The notes: generated by a model from the letters alone, not told the origin. DNA of 60,968 nucleotides from Paraglaciecola marina (GCF_004360155.1 NZ_ML178727.1:594-61561), one strand, 5' to 3'; shown: positions 28,323-39,699, numbered from the stretch's first letter. Made by a program: numbers and translations.

Positions 28323-29750
28323 TTAGGGGGCGAAGGTCGCTACGCCTAATTCATCAATGTTTGCTGCGTTTTTAGCTAATAAGGTCTGCGGTGATAGGTC
28401 ATTACGTAAATCCATTTCGGCTTCAGTTCTAACAAGGTCGCCACGTAAAGAGTTAGCAAATACATCCGTGATTTTGATATCAACAAATTTTCCTATCATA
28501 TCTGGGGTACCTTCGAAGTTCACCACACGATTGTTTTCGGTTCTTCCACTAAGCTCCATTGGGTTTTTCTTAGATGGACCTTCCACTAAAATACGTTGTT
28601 CGGTATCAAGCATATTTCGAGCAATACGCAAAGCTTGTTGGTTAATACGTTGTTGTAATAAACTCAAACGTTGCTTTTTCGTATCTTCGGTTACGTCATC
28701 AGGCAAATCTGCAGCTGGTGTACCCGGTCGAGCACTATAGATAAAGCTGAAGCTTAAATCGAAATCCATGGCTTGAATCAAATTCATTGTAGCTTCAAAG
28801 TCAGCGTCGCTTTCCCCAGGAAAACCTATTATAAAATCCGAAGACATACTTAAGTTAGGTCTGATTTTTCGTAATTTACGGATTTTGGACTTGTACTCAA
28901 TAGCAGTATGGCCACGCTTCATTAGGTTGAGAATACGGTCAGCACCAGACTGTACAGGCAAATGTAAGTGGTCTACTAATTCAGGAATATGGGCGTAGGC
29001 TTCAATTATGTCATCTGTAAATTCGACTGGATGAGAGGTGGTATAGCGAATACGATCGATGCCATTGATCGAAGCTACTAGCTCTAACAATTCGGCAAAA
29101 GTACAAATGCTACCGTCATAGTTAGGACCCCTGAAAGCATTGACATTTTGGCCAAGTAGGTTGACTTCACGGACACCTTGCTCAGCTAATTGGGCGATTT
29201 CTAGTAATACATCATCAACTGGGCGGCTGACTTCTTCACCGCGAGTGTAAGGCACAACGCAGAAAGTACAATATTTAGAACAGCCTTCCATAATCGATAC
29301 AAAGGCAGAAGGGCCATCGGCTTTTGGCTCGGGTAAACGATCAAACTTTTCTATTTCTGGAAAACTTACGTCTACTACGGATTTATCACCGCCTTTAATT
29401 TGATTAATCATTTCAGGCAAGCGATGCAAGGTTTGAGGCCCAAAAATTACATCTACAAATGGAGCACGCTTACGGATAGTTTCGCCTTCTTGAGACGCAA
29501 CACAACCACCTACACCTATAATCAGGTTTGGCTTATCTTTTTTAAGATTTTTCCAACGGCCTAACTGATGAAAGACTTTCTCTTGGGCTTTTTCGCGAAT
29601 AGAGCAGGTATTTAGCAAAATCACATCAGCGTCTTCGGCTTCTGTTGTGGCCTCATATCCATGGGTAGAGTCTAATAAATCTGCCATTTTTTCCGAGTCA
29701 TACTCGTTCATTTGGCAACCCCAAGTTTTAATAAATAGCTTTTTTGTCAT
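28323..29750 (-). CDS. miaB: tRNA-2-methylthio-N6-dimethylallyladenosine synthase
   Basis: Methylthiolates i6A37 in tRNAs with a radical SAM mechanism. The 475 residues hold an N-terminal UPF0004 domain with Cys in [21 protein letters not shown] and GVGGCVASQ, a radical SAM cluster motif in [19 protein letters not shown], and a C-terminal TRAM domain ([20 protein letters not shown]). First gene of the operon; the promoter would lie in 29751-30001, shared divergently with kdsA. Confidence 0.97.
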   Translation of the reverse strand: MTKKLFIKTWGCQMNEYDSEKMADLLDSTHGYEATTEAEDADVILLNTCSIREKAQEKVFHQLGRWKNLKKDKPNLIIGVGGCVASQEGETIRKRAPFVDVIFGPQTLHRLPEMINQIKGGDKSVVDVSFPEIEKFDRLPEPKADGPSAFVSIMEGCSKYCTFCVVPYTRGEEVSRPVDDVLLEIAQLAEQGVREVNLLGQNVNAFRGPNYDGSICTFAELLELVASINGIDRIRYTTSHPVEFTDDIIEAYAHIPELVDHLHLPVQSGADRILNLMKRGHTAIEYKSKIRKLRKIRPNLSMSSDFIIGFPGESDADFEATMNLIQAMDFDLSFSFIYSARPGTPAADLPDDVTEDTKKQRLSLLQQRINQQALRIARNMLDTEQRILVEGPSKKNPMELSGRTENNRVVNFEGTPDMIGKFVDIKITDVFANSLRGDLVRTEAEMDLRNDLSPQTLLAKNAANIDELGVATFAP

Positions 29751-29995
29751 AACAGATTTTTAATTTACCCTACCATTTGCAGACGCCCACTCATATTGAA
29801 TGAAGGCCTAATTCTACGCACTAAAAACGAACCGCGCATTTTACTTGGTATTTGTATAAATCGCTACTTTTAGCGCAATCTAAAGCGGTTTTGAATTAGA
29901 TGTTGAAGGATAAGCTGTTTTGTAGTGATTTTGGGATATCTTGAAGGCTTTTGAGTTGTTATGCTAAACACAATTAATAACAAAGAGTTAAATAA

Positions 29996-30853
<858 letters not shown>

Positions 30854-30877
30854 TGAGTGTTATAAAAGTTTGAGTTA

Positions 30878-30945
30878 AGTAAGTTTGCTGTGTCGGCGCC
30901 AGAATGCATCTGATATGCAATGGTTCGACACAGCGCTAACTTACT
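30878..30945. terminator. Nested inverted repeat downstream of kdsA
   Basis: Outer arms AGTAAGTT / AACTTACT and inner arms GCTGTGTCG / CGACACAGC form a stem of 17 paired bases. Inside the loop TGCAT / ATGCA pairs again. There is no clear T-run, so it may be a rho-assisted or processing hairpin between convergent kdsA and the small exported-protein gene. Confidence 0.5.
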
Positions 30946-30982
30946 AAATCAATGTTAACGAGCAGACAACCTTAAATATGTA

Positions 30983-31273
30983 TTAGTCAGCAATGACTAC
31001 TTTAAATTTAATTTTCTGTAATTGTTCGTTGTTGCTACGAACTAATTCATTCGTTTGTAATTCTAGTGCTGCAGAATTCATTTCTTTAGCAATATCTGCT
31101 TGTGAGACAGGTGCCTCAGTAAAGCCAAGCATAGTATTAATATTTTGCTTGATTTGAGCTTCAAGGCTAGATTCTTGAAAGCTTTCATTGATTTTTGCAT
31201 TGGCAACAGAAGTCGATAAAACCGTGACAAGTAATAAAGAGCTAAGTAGAGCTTGTGTAAATATATTTTTCAT
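30983..31273 (-). CDS. Small exported protein of unknown function
   Basis: A 96-residue protein with a good signal peptide (basic start, hydrophobic residues 8-23, cleavage near VANA). The mature part (about 70 residues) is predicted mostly helical, with Gln, Glu and Asn, and no cysteine. The RBS is unclear and the gene is monocistronic. No family is recognised. The signal peptide and codon pattern favour a real gene. Confidence 0.6.
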   Translation of the reverse strand: MKNIFTQALLSSLLLVTVLSTSVANAKINESFQESSLEAQIKQNINTMLGFTEAPVSQADIAKEMNSAALELQTNELVRSNNEQLQKIKFKVVIAD

Positions 31274-31493
31274 TTTGTTAACCTTAAGTTTGTTAATGTA
31301 AGTTATATAGAATTTTTCTAGTTTAGTTAATCTGCTTTGGAAGTTTGTTAATTGTTTTAAAACAACTAATTTCTTTCACGGGTTAAATTCTATACAAATT
31401 CTAGGTTTTTATAAAATGACTATTTGTATTGTTGCGCATTAGAAAAACTAATGCTTAAATAGGCATTAATAATTATTCACGGTTTCTTCATAA

Positions 31494-32402
31494 ATGCCCA
31501 GGCGATTACCCCCTTTAAATTCACTAAAAGCCTTTGAGGCTGCGGCTAGGCACTTGAGCTTTACCAAGGCTGCAGATGAGTTATTTGTGACTCAAGCGGC
31601 GGTGAGTCATCAAATAAAAGCTTTAGAAGACTTCTTATCAATGAAATTATTTGTACGTAAAAATCGTGCTTTATTTTTGACTGAAGAGGGACAGAGTTAT
31701 TACCTTGACCTAAAAGACATATTTCATGCATTACATGAGGCTACTGATAAATTGGTAGCAAAAGGGGAGAAAGGTGCGATTACAGTAGCGCTGCAAACAA
31801 GTTTTGCTATTCAGTGGTTAGTGCCCAGAATCAATCAATTTACGCAAATTAATCCAGATATAGATATCAGAATAAAAGCGGTTGATGGTGACGAAGGCTT
31901 CTTAACGGACGATGTTGATGTGGCTATCTATTTTGGGAGAGGCAAGTGGCCAGGTTTAGTGGCAGACAAATTACATACTGAATATTTAACTCCTGTTTGC
32001 TCCCCCTTGCTATTTCAAGGAGACAAACCATTAAATAAGCTAGATGACCTTTCTAAGCATGTATTATTGCATGACTTATCCAGGGAGCCTTGGGAGGGCT
32101 GGATTAAACACTTTAATGTTTTAGGGGTAAATGTAAATCAAGGGCCAATCTTCAGCCACTCTATGATGGTTCAACAAGCAGCGGCTTTAGGGCAAGGTAT
32201 AGCCTTAGGGCATAGTGTTCTCGCGAGGCAAGAAATCGAAGCTGGCCGCTTAGTGTGCCCATTTGAAGAGAAATTAATTGTAAAAAATGCCTATTACTTA
32301 GTGTGCCACCAGTCTCAGGCAGATTTAGGTAAAATTACCGCATTTCGCGAGTGGCTATTAGAAGAAGTAACGGCAGACCAAATTGATCAAGACTTTTATT
32401 AA
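31494..32402 (+). CDS. gcvA: LysR-family regulator GcvA
   Basis: A 302-residue regulator. The N-terminal helix-turn-helix reads LSFTKAADELFVTQAAVSHQ (about residues 22-41), and the LysR substrate domain follows. The N terminus PRRLPPLNSLKAFEAAARH is typical of GcvA, which controls the glycine cleavage operon. Synteny with ygdD and rlmM downstream, as in E. coli, supports the name. The end overlaps the hydrolase gene start by 20 bases. Confidence 0.88.
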   Translation: MPRRLPPLNSLKAFEAAARHLSFTKAADELFVTQAAVSHQIKALEDFLSMKLFVRKNRALFLTEEGQSYYLDLKDIFHALHEATDKLVAKGEKGAITVALQTSFAIQWLVPRINQFTQINPDIDIRIKAVDGDEGFLTDDVDVAIYFGRGKWPGLVADKLHTEYLTPVCSPLLFQGDKPLNKLDDLSKHVLLHDLSREPWEGWIKHFNVLGVNVNQGPIFSHSMMVQQAAALGQGIALGHSVLARQEIEAGRLVCPFEEKLIVKNAYYLVCHQSQADLGKITAFREWLLEEVTADQIDQDFY

Positions 32403-33003
32403 TCAGGCAGATAATGCCATTGCAACTTTAGTGTTTGCTCATGGCGCAGGTGCTGGGCAACATAGTGAATTTATGGAACGTGTGGCAGATGGAATTAGCA
32501 AGTACCACATAAATGTAGTGCGTTTTAATTTTGCATATATGGCTTTAGCTGAAGAGTTACGCAAAAGGCGGCCGCCAGATAGAGCCGATAAGTTAGTAGC
32601 CTACTACCAGACCGTCTTAAAAGAACTCGATAGCAGTTTGCCGGTTTTTATCGGTGGTAAGTCAATGGGGGGCAGAATAGCGAGTTTGGTGTTAGAGAGT
32701 TCTATTGCTAAAGGCTGTATTTGTATGGGATATCCGTTTCATCCACCTGCTAAACCTGAAAAATTGCGTACAGAGCATTTAAAGCAAATAGGTAAACCTG
32801 TCTTAGTATTACAAGGTGAGCGAGATACCTTTGGAACAAAGCAAGAGATACAAGGTTATGCAATGTCTCAAAGAGTTCAGCTTAGGTACCTGACGGATGG
32901 TGATCATAGTTTTAAACCGAGAGTTAAGTCTGGGATGACATTGGCACAAAATCTAGAAATAGCAATTCGAGAGTCGGTGTCGTTTGTAAATAGGAATGTA
33001 TGA
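32383..33003 (+). CDS. Alpha/beta hydrolase of the TEX30/KAN-like group
   Basis: A 206-residue cytoplasmic hydrolase. The oxyanion region is FAHGAGAGQHSEF, the nucleophile elbow GGKSMGGRIAS (Ser of GKSMGG), the acid in GERDTFG and the His in DGDHSFKPR. The start is TTG, set by the overlap with gcvA and the conserved N-terminal strand; no later start keeps the first strand. The substrate is unknown. It is inserted between gcvA and ygdD compared with E. coli. Confidence 0.82.
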   Translation: MIKTFINQADNAIATLVFAHGAGAGQHSEFMERVADGISKYHINVVRFNFAYMALAEELRKRRPPDRADKLVAYYQTVLKELDSSLPVFIGGKSMGGRIASLVLESSIAKGCICMGYPFHPPAKPEKLRTEHLKQIGKPVLVLQGERDTFGTKQEIQGYAMSQRVQLRYLTDGDHSFKPRVKSGMTLAQNLEIAIRESVSFVNRNV

Positions 33004-33140
33004 GACTAAGCCATATTTTAACGCCACATTACCGTTACTAGATATTAGATTAGATAGTTAGTTAAGGTTTTTGTTACCATGCCCTCAAGTTTTTAAATCT
33101 AGCTTCACTTTTTGAATACTCTGTTACTAGCGAGTTCTGA

Positions 33141-33512
33141 ATGAAAATTATCTTGTTTTTTGCAGCCTTTAGCGGAATGTTATCGGTTATTCTGGGGGCT
33201 TTTGCGGCCCACGGCCTCAAAAATAAACTATCTACAAACATGCTGGATACCTTTCAAGTAGGTGTGCAATATCAGATGTACCATAGTCTAGCGTTAATTC
33301 TATTGGTTATTTTATATCGTCAAATGCCCCAAGCTTTGTTGTTATATAGTGCTGGTTTTATGATCGCAGGTATTATCTTTTTCAGTGGTAGTTTATACCT
33401 GCTGGCTATGACACAGATTAAATGGTTTGGTCCAGTTACACCACTTGGAGGCTTATTTTTTATTGTGGGCTGGGCGTTATTGTTGGCTTCTGCTTTAAAG
33501 GGAGTGAATTAA
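33141..33512 (+). CDS. ygdD: DUF423 membrane protein (YgdD)
   Basis: A 123-residue inner-membrane protein with four helices. The N-terminal family pattern SVILGAFAAHGLK and the middle GVQYQMYHSLALIL are typical of DUF423. It stands directly before rlmM, 3 bases from its start, as ygdD does in E. coli. Molecular function unknown. Confidence 0.9.
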   Translation: MKIILFFAAFSGMLSVILGAFAAHGLKNKLSTNMLDTFQVGVQYQMYHSLALILLVILYRQMPQALLLYSAGFMIAGIIFFSGSLYLLAMTQIKWFGPVTPLGGLFFIVGWALLLASALKGVN

Positions 33513-33515
33513 ATT

Positions 33516-34589
33516 ATGGCAGGTTTAGTTTTATATTGCCGTAGTGGTTTTGAAAATGATGTTGCCAATGAAGTTCAAGATAAAGCAAGTCTATTAAATG
33601 TGTATGGCTACGTTGAAGCAAAAAGTAATAGCGGCTTTGTTTTGTTCCATTGTTATCAACAAGAGCACGCAGAGCTCTTAAGTAAAAAGTTAGATTTTAG
33701 GCGATTGATATTCGCTAGGCAGCACTTTGCTTGCCAGCAAGTTATTGAAAGTATGGATATAACAGACAGAATTAGCCCTTTAATAGAGGCGACTGCTGAT
33801 TTTCCATTATGTGGTGAATTAAGAGTTGAGTATGCAGATACAACAGATGGTCGAGAGTTATCTAAATTTTGCAGAAAGATTAGCGTACCTTTAAGGCAAG
33901 CTCTGCGTAAAAAGAATAAGTTAACCAATAAAGACAATCCTAAAAAGCCAGTTTTGCATGTGTTTTTTACCAGAAATGACAAAGCTTATATTGGTTATTC
34001 ATTTACACATAATAATTCTCCTTTGCCCTTAGGCATTATGCGATTGAAATTTCCCTTTGATGCTCCTAGCCGTTCCACATTAAAGCTAGATGAGGCCTTT
34101 CAAACATTTATTCCAAAGGATGAACATGGAACCCGTTTACAAGGAGGCCTTCAAGCTGTTGATTTAGGTGCATGTCCCGGTGGTTGGACATATCAATTGG
34201 TGAAGCGAGGCATGTTTGTACAGGCTGTCGATAATGGTGCTATGGATGAAGGCTTAATGGAAACTGGGCAGGTGACATACTGCCCAGAAGATGGATTTAA
34301 ATTTCAGCCTAAAAAGAAAAATATTTATTGGTTGGTATGCGACATGATTGAACAACCACAACGCGTGGCTAAACTAATGGCTACTTGGGTGGCCGAACAA
34401 AGTTGTAAAGAAGCTATGTTTAACTTGAAGCTACCTATGAAAAGACGTTATGAGTCGGTACAGGGAGCATTAGACATAATTGAAGAAGTAATGAAAAGTG
34501 CAAATGTTGGCGGTTACCAAATGCAAACCAAACACTTGTATCACAACAGAGAAGAGGTAACTGTGCATTTAAGGTTATTAAATGGCTAA
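33516..34589 (+). CDS. rlmM: 23S rRNA C2498 2-prime-O-methyltransferase
   Basis: A 357-residue SAM-dependent enzyme that methylates the ribose of C2498. It has an N-terminal THUMP-like region and then a Rossmann methyltransferase domain with motif I DLGACPGGWTYQL (about residue 220). Catalytic-type residues appear in VQAVDNGAMD and FNLKLPMKRR. It is coupled to ygdD. A perfect 14-base hairpin follows. Confidence 0.95.
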   Translation: MAGLVLYCRSGFENDVANEVQDKASLLNVYGYVEAKSNSGFVLFHCYQQEHAELLSKKLDFRRLIFARQHFACQQVIESMDITDRISPLIEATADFPLCGELRVEYADTTDGRELSKFCRKISVPLRQALRKKNKLTNKDNPKKPVLHVFFTRNDKAYIGYSFTHNNSPLPLGIMRLKFPFDAPSRSTLKLDEAFQTFIPKDEHGTRLQGGLQAVDLGACPGGWTYQLVKRGMFVQAVDNGAMDEGLMETGQVTYCPEDGFKFQPKKKNIYWLVCDMIEQPQRVAKLMATWVAEQSCKEAMFNLKLPMKRRYESVQGALDIIEEVMKSANVGGYQMQTKHLYHNREEVTVHLRLLNG

Positions 34590-34702
34590 TAAAAAGTGAT
34601 GGGGATATTTAGGACTTACGAAGGGTAAATCAATAAAAGTCCCTTGGGTAAAGTAACCTAGAGCCTTTCATAAATATTAACTCATTTGACTTTAGTCTAA
34701 GC

Positions 34703-34733
34703 TTATCCGATTAACTTTGAGTTAATCGGATAA
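34703..34733. terminator. Long hairpin between rlmM and bamE
   Basis: TTATCCGATTAACT / AGTTAATCGGATAA is a perfect 14-base stem with a 3-base loop (TTG) between convergent genes. There is no strong T-run on either side, so it is a probable rather than certain terminator. Confidence 0.6.
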
Positions 34734-34746
34734 CTAACAAATAAAT

Positions 34747-35103
34747 TTATTGATCTAAGGGAATATCAAACTCTTCGGATAATTCAAAATCACCGCTTAC
34801 CTTAGCAATTTTGTTATCCACAAATTCTATGGTGAGCTCCTTACGAAAATCTTCACCACGTTTTTTCATACCCCGCTTCATTTTGTAAATGTAGTACCAA
34901 GTGTCATGATCAAAGGCATCTTCTAGCACGGGTTTGCCTAATACATATTCAACCTGTTCTTTGGTCATATCAATTCTAAGTTTTTTAACTTCTTTTTCGT
35001 CTAAAAAGTTCCCTTGGGGTATATCAATACGAAAAATCCAATCGGCACAGGCTGATAAGGTCATGGTGGTTATTAAAACAACTAATAAATTCTTAAACTT
35101 CAT
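34747..35103 (-). CDS. bamE: Outer-membrane assembly lipoprotein BamE
   Basis: A 118-residue lipoprotein of the BAM complex, which inserts barrel proteins in the outer membrane. The lipobox is LSAC (Cys19). The SmpA/OmlA domain includes LRIDMTKEQVEYVLGKPVLED and WYYIYKMKRG. It follows nadK and recN on the same strand, the same order as in E. coli. Confidence 0.95.
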   Translation of the reverse strand: MKFKNLLVVLITTMTLSACADWIFRIDIPQGNFLDEKEVKKLRIDMTKEQVEYVLGKPVLEDAFDHDTWYYIYKMKRGMKKRGEDFRKELTIEFVDNKIAKVSGDFELSEEFDIPLDQ

Positions 35104-35220
35104 TTTTACTCAATATCTTGGCGTTTGAAAAAGCAATAAATCGCGATTGATGGGATAAACCCTTCAACATTTGGCGAAGCATCCTAACCCAGCCACAACA
35201 GCTCAATCAATGCTTAATTT

Positions 35221-36894
35221 CTAGGAATTACTGATTTCTAGTAATTCTCTGGCATTAGCCATCGCAGACTCGGTTAGTGTGTCTCCTGCTAGTAGACGTG
35301 CCAACTCTTCAATTCGTTCACTTTCTTGTAAAGAAATCATATGAGTTTCTGTGGTATTTTTATCGCTGAACTTAGTAACAAACATCTGATTGTGAGCTCT
35401 GGCAGCCACTTGAGGTAAATGGGTAACACAAATAACTTGGGTCGATTCTCCTAGTTTTCGGAGTAATTGGCCCACTACAGAGGCAGTTGAACCACTTATT
35501 CCACTGTCTACTTCATCAAATATCATAGTAGCAATATCACAACTACTTGAACTAATTACTTGAATGGCTAAACCTATACGAGATAATTCACCACCAGAGA
35601 CAACTTTTTCAAGATTATCTTTCGCCTGGCCTTTATTGGTAGATACCATAAAGTGCACACTGTCTAATCCTAAATTATGAGGGGTACCTTGCTCATCATA
35701 ATTTATTGCTATCTCAAATTCAGTGTCAGCCATATTCATTTGATGAACATGTTGCTCTACTTCTTTAGCAAAGGCTTTTGCTGATTTTTTCCGAGATGCA
35801 CTTAATCGTAAGGCTGCTTTTCGATAATCACTTTCAACAACCAATAATTGTGCTTTTAACTCCTCTAATAATGAATCATCTTGAACTAGGTTTTTGTATT
35901 CAGCACTTAATTCTTGATGAAAGTCATATAAAGATTCAGGTTGCACGTTATGTTTACGAGATAAGTTAAGAGCCTGAGAATATCTCGCTTCAACATTTTG
36001 CATTCTCATTGGGTCTATTTCTAACTGCTCGGTATAGGCCCTTAACTCATTTGCGGCTTCGTCAATTTGAATACTTGCTTCGGTTAGCATAGTAACAATG
36101 GGCGTTAGGCTAGGGTCGTGCTCTTGTAACTCGCTTAACCTGTCTACACTGCTTTGTACGGCTGATAATGCATTAAAGTCATCGGCTTCGTAAAGCTGAT
36201 GAAAACTGATTTGGCTTTGCTCTAATAAGGTTTGGCTGTGACTTAATTTTTTATGTTCACTTTCTAACTCATGAAACTCACCTTCCGTTAATGCAAACTC
36301 GTCCAGTTCTTGTATTTGATAAGACAGTAGTTGGCTGCGATCAGTCCTTTGTTGTTGTCCTTCAAGCAAACTTTGATACTGTCGTTTTTGAGTTTTTAGG
36401 GTTTGATAGCTGGCCGACGCTTTCTCTATCAGGTGTTGATGTTCAGCATATTGATCCAGTAAGTTTCTTTGGTTGTCATTTTTTAGTATATGTTGATGAG
36501 CATGCTGCCCATGAATACTTAATAAAAATTGCCCGAGACTCTTCAATTGTTGTAGTGGTACTGGCGTACCGTTAATAAAGGCTTTTGAGCGTCCCTCAGA
36601 AGATACCACTCGTCTAATAATTACCTCATCTGCATCTGTTAGCTCATGCTCTTCTAGCCAGTTTAGTGCGCCCGCTAGGTTCTTTACGTAAAAAGTGGCA
36701 CTGACTTCTGCTTTGGTCGCACCAGTTCTCACCATACCGCTATCTGCACGCTCGCCTAGGCATAAACCTAAAGCATCAACAGATATAGACTTACCTGCAC
36801 CAGTTTCACCGGTAATGGCAGTCATGCCTTGGGTAAAATCGACATTTAAGGTTTTTACAACGGCAAAATTGCGAATAGATAAATGAGTAAGCAT
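35221..36894 (-). CDS. recN: DNA repair protein RecN
   Basis: An SMC-like ATPase for double-strand break repair, usually SOS-induced. It has 557 residues from ATG 36894, with GGAG nine bases ahead; the frame extends five codons further to a TTG. Walker A is TGETGAGKSIS, the signature VSGGELSRIGLAI, and Walker B TMIFDEVDSGISG. Long coiled coils fill about residues 160-360. I saw no clear LexA box (CTGT-N8-ACAG) in the 95 bases upstream. Confidence 0.95.
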   Translation of the reverse strand: MLTHLSIRNFAVVKTLNVDFTQGMTAITGETGAGKSISVDALGLCLGERADSGMVRTGATKAEVSATFYVKNLAGALNWLEEHELTDADEVIIRRVVSSEGRSKAFINGTPVPLQQLKSLGQFLLSIHGQHAHQHILKNDNQRNLLDQYAEHQHLIEKASASYQTLKTQKRQYQSLLEGQQQRTDRSQLLSYQIQELDEFALTEGEFHELESEHKKLSHSQTLLEQSQISFHQLYEADDFNALSAVQSSVDRLSELQEHDPSLTPIVTMLTEASIQIDEAANELRAYTEQLEIDPMRMQNVEARYSQALNLSRKHNVQPESLYDFHQELSAEYKNLVQDDSLLEELKAQLLVVESDYRKAALRLSASRKKSAKAFAKEVEQHVHQMNMADTEFEIAINYDEQGTPHNLGLDSVHFMVSTNKGQAKDNLEKVVSGGELSRIGLAIQVISSSSCDIATMIFDEVDSGISGSTASVVGQLLRKLGESTQVICVTHLPQVAARAHNQMFVTKFSDKNTTETHMISLQESERIEELARLLAGDTLTESAMANARELLEISNS

Positions 36895-36989
36895 GAGACA
36901 TAGCTCCAAGTCATGTTTAAATATACAGTATATGTAAATATAAACAGGTGTTAGGCCTGTGTCTAGTAATTAGTTGCTTTTATGGACGA

Positions 36990-37865
36990 TTAGTAAAGTT
37001 TGCTACCCCAGCTTAATTTTGTACGTAACACATTGAAATAGTTATAACCTTTAGGATGTATCAAGGTTAACTTTGCTGGGTTTTTACAGATTTTAATTTC
37101 ATCGCCGGGTAATACTGTTAGCACTATATGACTATCACAGCTTACCTGTAGGTTATCGGTGTTTTCAGGGGAAACTTTTAAAGTCACTATACTATTAGCA
37201 TCAACTACTATGGGTCGACTACTCAATGTATGAGGGAACATAGGCACTAAGCTTAATGCGTCTAGTTTAGGAGTTAATATTGCACCGCCTCCAGATAGAG
37301 AATATGCTGTTGAGCCTGTTGGTGTTGCAACTATTAACCCGTCAGAGCGTTGACTAAATACAAAATGTTCATCTAAGTAAACTTCGAATTCCATCATATG
37401 GGCAACTTTTCCATGGTGCAATACCACTTCATTTACGGCAGAGTCTTTACTTTGAATTTCTCCATTTCTATAAACAGCAACTTCTAGTAAAAAGCGTTGT
37501 TCTACCTTACATTCACCTTCAAAAATGCTGTCTAACTGTGGTTCGATATCGTCAGGGTTGATGTCTGTTAAAAAGCCAAGGTTGCCTCTATTAATGCCCA
37601 CAACACCAACATTATATTCAGCCAGTACACGAGCGACACCCAACATATTGCCATCTCCGCCTACAACTATCGCTAAGTCAGCTTGGCGCCCAATGTCTTC
37701 AATGCTGCAAACTTCTACATCTTGACCATCTAAATTGCTGGCGGTATTGGTTTCTACCAAAATATTGCAGCCTCGTTCGTTCAAATAAACGATCAATGCA
37801 CTGAGACTGATTTTAGCACCTTGGTGTGCTTGCTTTCCTATTAACCCTACGGTTTTAAACTTCAT
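36990..37865 (-). CDS. nadK: NAD kinase
   Basis: Phosphorylates NAD to NADP. The 291 residues carry [15 protein letters not shown] (catalytic GGDG), [10 protein letters not shown] and [15 protein letters not shown]. The last motif includes the NAD-binding signature. Upstream of recN on the same strand, as in most gammaproteobacteria. Confidence 0.96.
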   Translation of the reverse strand: MKFKTVGLIGKQAHQGAKISLSALIVYLNERGCNILVETNTASNLDGQDVEVCSIEDIGRQADLAIVVGGDGNMLGVARVLAEYNVGVVGINRGNLGFLTDINPDDIEPQLDSIFEGECKVEQRFLLEVAVYRNGEIQSKDSAVNEVVLHHGKVAHMMEFEVYLDEHFVFSQRSDGLIVATPTGSTAYSLSGGGAILTPKLDALSLVPMFPHTLSSRPIVVDANSIVTLKVSPENTDNLQVSCDSHIVLTVLPGDEIKICKNPAKLTLIHPKGYNYFNVLRTKLSWGSKLY

Positions 37866-38059
37866 TTAATATGTCATTAACTATATTTTTCCAGAGTATA
37901 ACCAGTTGGGAGTTTGAAAGTCATATCTTTTAGTCTTATTGCTAACAATTAAGTTACATATATAAAGTAAAAAATTTGGGTAATTGATTGACTGTTAGAT
38001 TTAACGGTCTTTATAGTAGCGCCAAATTTTATTAGCAAATATAAGAAGCATCACCTTTT

Positions 38060-39085
38060 ATGGGGCCATTAGTGATAGATGTGTCAGGTTATGAACTGAC
38101 ACCAGAAGAAATAGATATTCTTGACCATCCGTTAGTTGGGGGACTGATATTATTTACCCGTAACTACCATGACCAAAAACAGTTAAAGGATTTGGTTAAA
38201 CATATTAGAGAAGTGACGCGTAACGATATTTTGCTTGCTACCGACCATGAAGGGGGCAGGGTACAGAGGTTTAGAGAGGGCTTTAGTAAAATACCTGCTA
38301 TGGGTGACATTTCCCAGCTTTCAAAGAGGTATCAGCTTGATACAGACGCCTTTACTAGAGAATTAGGCTGGCTAATGGCAGCTGAGCTGCAAGCCTTTAA
38401 TATCGATATAAGCTTTGCACCAGTACTTGATATTAATGGTATTTCAGAAGTTATAGGTGATAGAAGCTTTCATCAATCACCAGATCAAATTGTAAAATTA
38501 GCTAGCCAATTTATTCGTGGCATGAAAGACGCGGGTATGAGTGCCACAGGTAAACATTTTCCTGGGCACGGTAATGTTTTAGAAGACTCCCATGTGGCTA
38601 TTCCCATTGATAGCCGCAGTAAATCAGAGATATTTGCGTTGGATATGGCGATATTCTCAGAAATTAATAAACAGGAGTTATTAGATGCTGTGATGCCAGC
38701 CCATGTTATTTATCCTGAAGTAGACGAGTTACCTGCGGGCTTTTCTTCTAAATGGATCAAGCAGATACTTCGTACCGATTTAGGATTTGATGGTGTGGTG
38801 TTTTCAGACGATTTATCCATGGAAGGGGCTGTGCAAATGGGTGATATTGTTGAAAGAGCAGAGCTTGCCATAACTGCCGGCTGTGACATGGTTTTAGTGT
38901 GTAACGACCCAAGCGGCACGGTAAAGGTTATTGATGGATTACCTTCTGATATAGTTATGGGGGAATTAAGTATTAAAAGAGTACTAGGCTTAAAATCTTC
39001 GAGTCAGTTTGATTTTCAAACCTTACAAAGATCGCAGCAGTATAAAGACATCACTTATACACTTAACAGTATAAACGAGCTATAG
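38060..39085 (+). CDS. nagZ: Beta-N-acetylhexosaminidase NagZ
   Basis: Removes GlcNAc from peptidoglycan anhydromuropeptides in the cytoplasm, part of cell-wall recycling. The 341 residues match family GH3 NagZ. The motif TGKHFPGHGNVLEDSH carries the catalytic His/Asp loop, and GVVFSDDLSMEGA contains the nucleophile Asp. Divergent from nadK. Confidence 0.95.
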   Translation: MGPLVIDVSGYELTPEEIDILDHPLVGGLILFTRNYHDQKQLKDLVKHIREVTRNDILLATDHEGGRVQRFREGFSKIPAMGDISQLSKRYQLDTDAFTRELGWLMAAELQAFNIDISFAPVLDINGISEVIGDRSFHQSPDQIVKLASQFIRGMKDAGMSATGKHFPGHGNVLEDSHVAIPIDSRSKSEIFALDMAIFSEINKQELLDAVMPAHVIYPEVDELPAGFSSKWIKQILRTDLGFDGVVFSDDLSMEGAVQMGDIVERAELAITAGCDMVLVCNDPSGTVKVIDGLPSDIVMGELSIKRVLGLKSSSQFDFQTLQRSQQYKDITYTLNSINEL

Positions 39086-39290
39086 AAGCGGTATGCAACC
39101 CTAGATGCCATTTATGCTCTTTTACAGGGCATAAATTGTGGACGGGAAATTCGTATTAGCCAGCTAACTGTTATTTATCTGTAATTTTATTAGCTTTGGC
39201 TTATGAAATTAACTTTAAGTATTCATTGGCATTATTGCTGCTTCGTCTACCTACAGCCGCTGTTCGGCCAATTAACTTGAGAAAATTTAC

Positions 39291-39641
39291 ATGTTGAAAA
39301 ATAAAACTATAAAAAGATCTTCCTACCTAGCTATTAGTTTGTTTACGTTATTGTCTATTAACTTACAAGCTGCACCATTTGATTGGGATGGCCTTGAGAA
39401 ACAAAAAATAGATTTAAAATTGCCTTTATTGACAGTCCAAGGTGAAAAGGGCTTGCTAGCTTGTGCTTACGTTGACGTTGCCACTTGTGAAAAAACCGGG
39501 GAAGCCTGTGCAATAGTGTCAGGGGTTAAAACCCATGATGATATGTTATCTAGACCTGTCGTTGCATTGTCTAGTGCAGCTGAAGCGTTAGGAGTAACCA
39601 AAGGAATGTCAGGGGCAGAAGCTTTAGCCTTGTTGCGTTAG
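39291..39641 (+). CDS. Exported DUF1805 (YunC-like) protein
   Basis: A 116-residue protein. Residues 1-28 form a signal peptide (basic start, hydrophobic core, cleavage near LQAAP). The mature part matches DUF1805: PLLTVQGEKGLLACAYVDV, then EACAIVSGVKTHDDMLS and VTKGMSGAEALALLR. DUF1805 proteins are usually short cytoplasmic proteins of unknown function, so export is notable. Terminator downstream at 39671. Confidence 0.8.
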   Translation: MLKNKTIKRSSYLAISLFTLLSINLQAAPFDWDGLEKQKIDLKLPLLTVQGEKGLLACAYVDVATCEKTGEACAIVSGVKTHDDMLSRPVVALSSAAEALGVTKGMSGAEALALLR

Positions 39642-39670
39642 CTTGGTGTTCTTTCGCTGATAAATATATC

Positions 39671-39699
39671 AAAGGCGTATTTATGTAAATATGCCTTTT
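39671..39699 (+). terminator. Terminator of the DUF1805 gene
   Basis: AAAGGC-g-TATTT pairs with AAATA-t-GCCTTTT across a 4-base loop (one G-T wobble), with A-run and T-run on either side. Confidence 0.7.
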
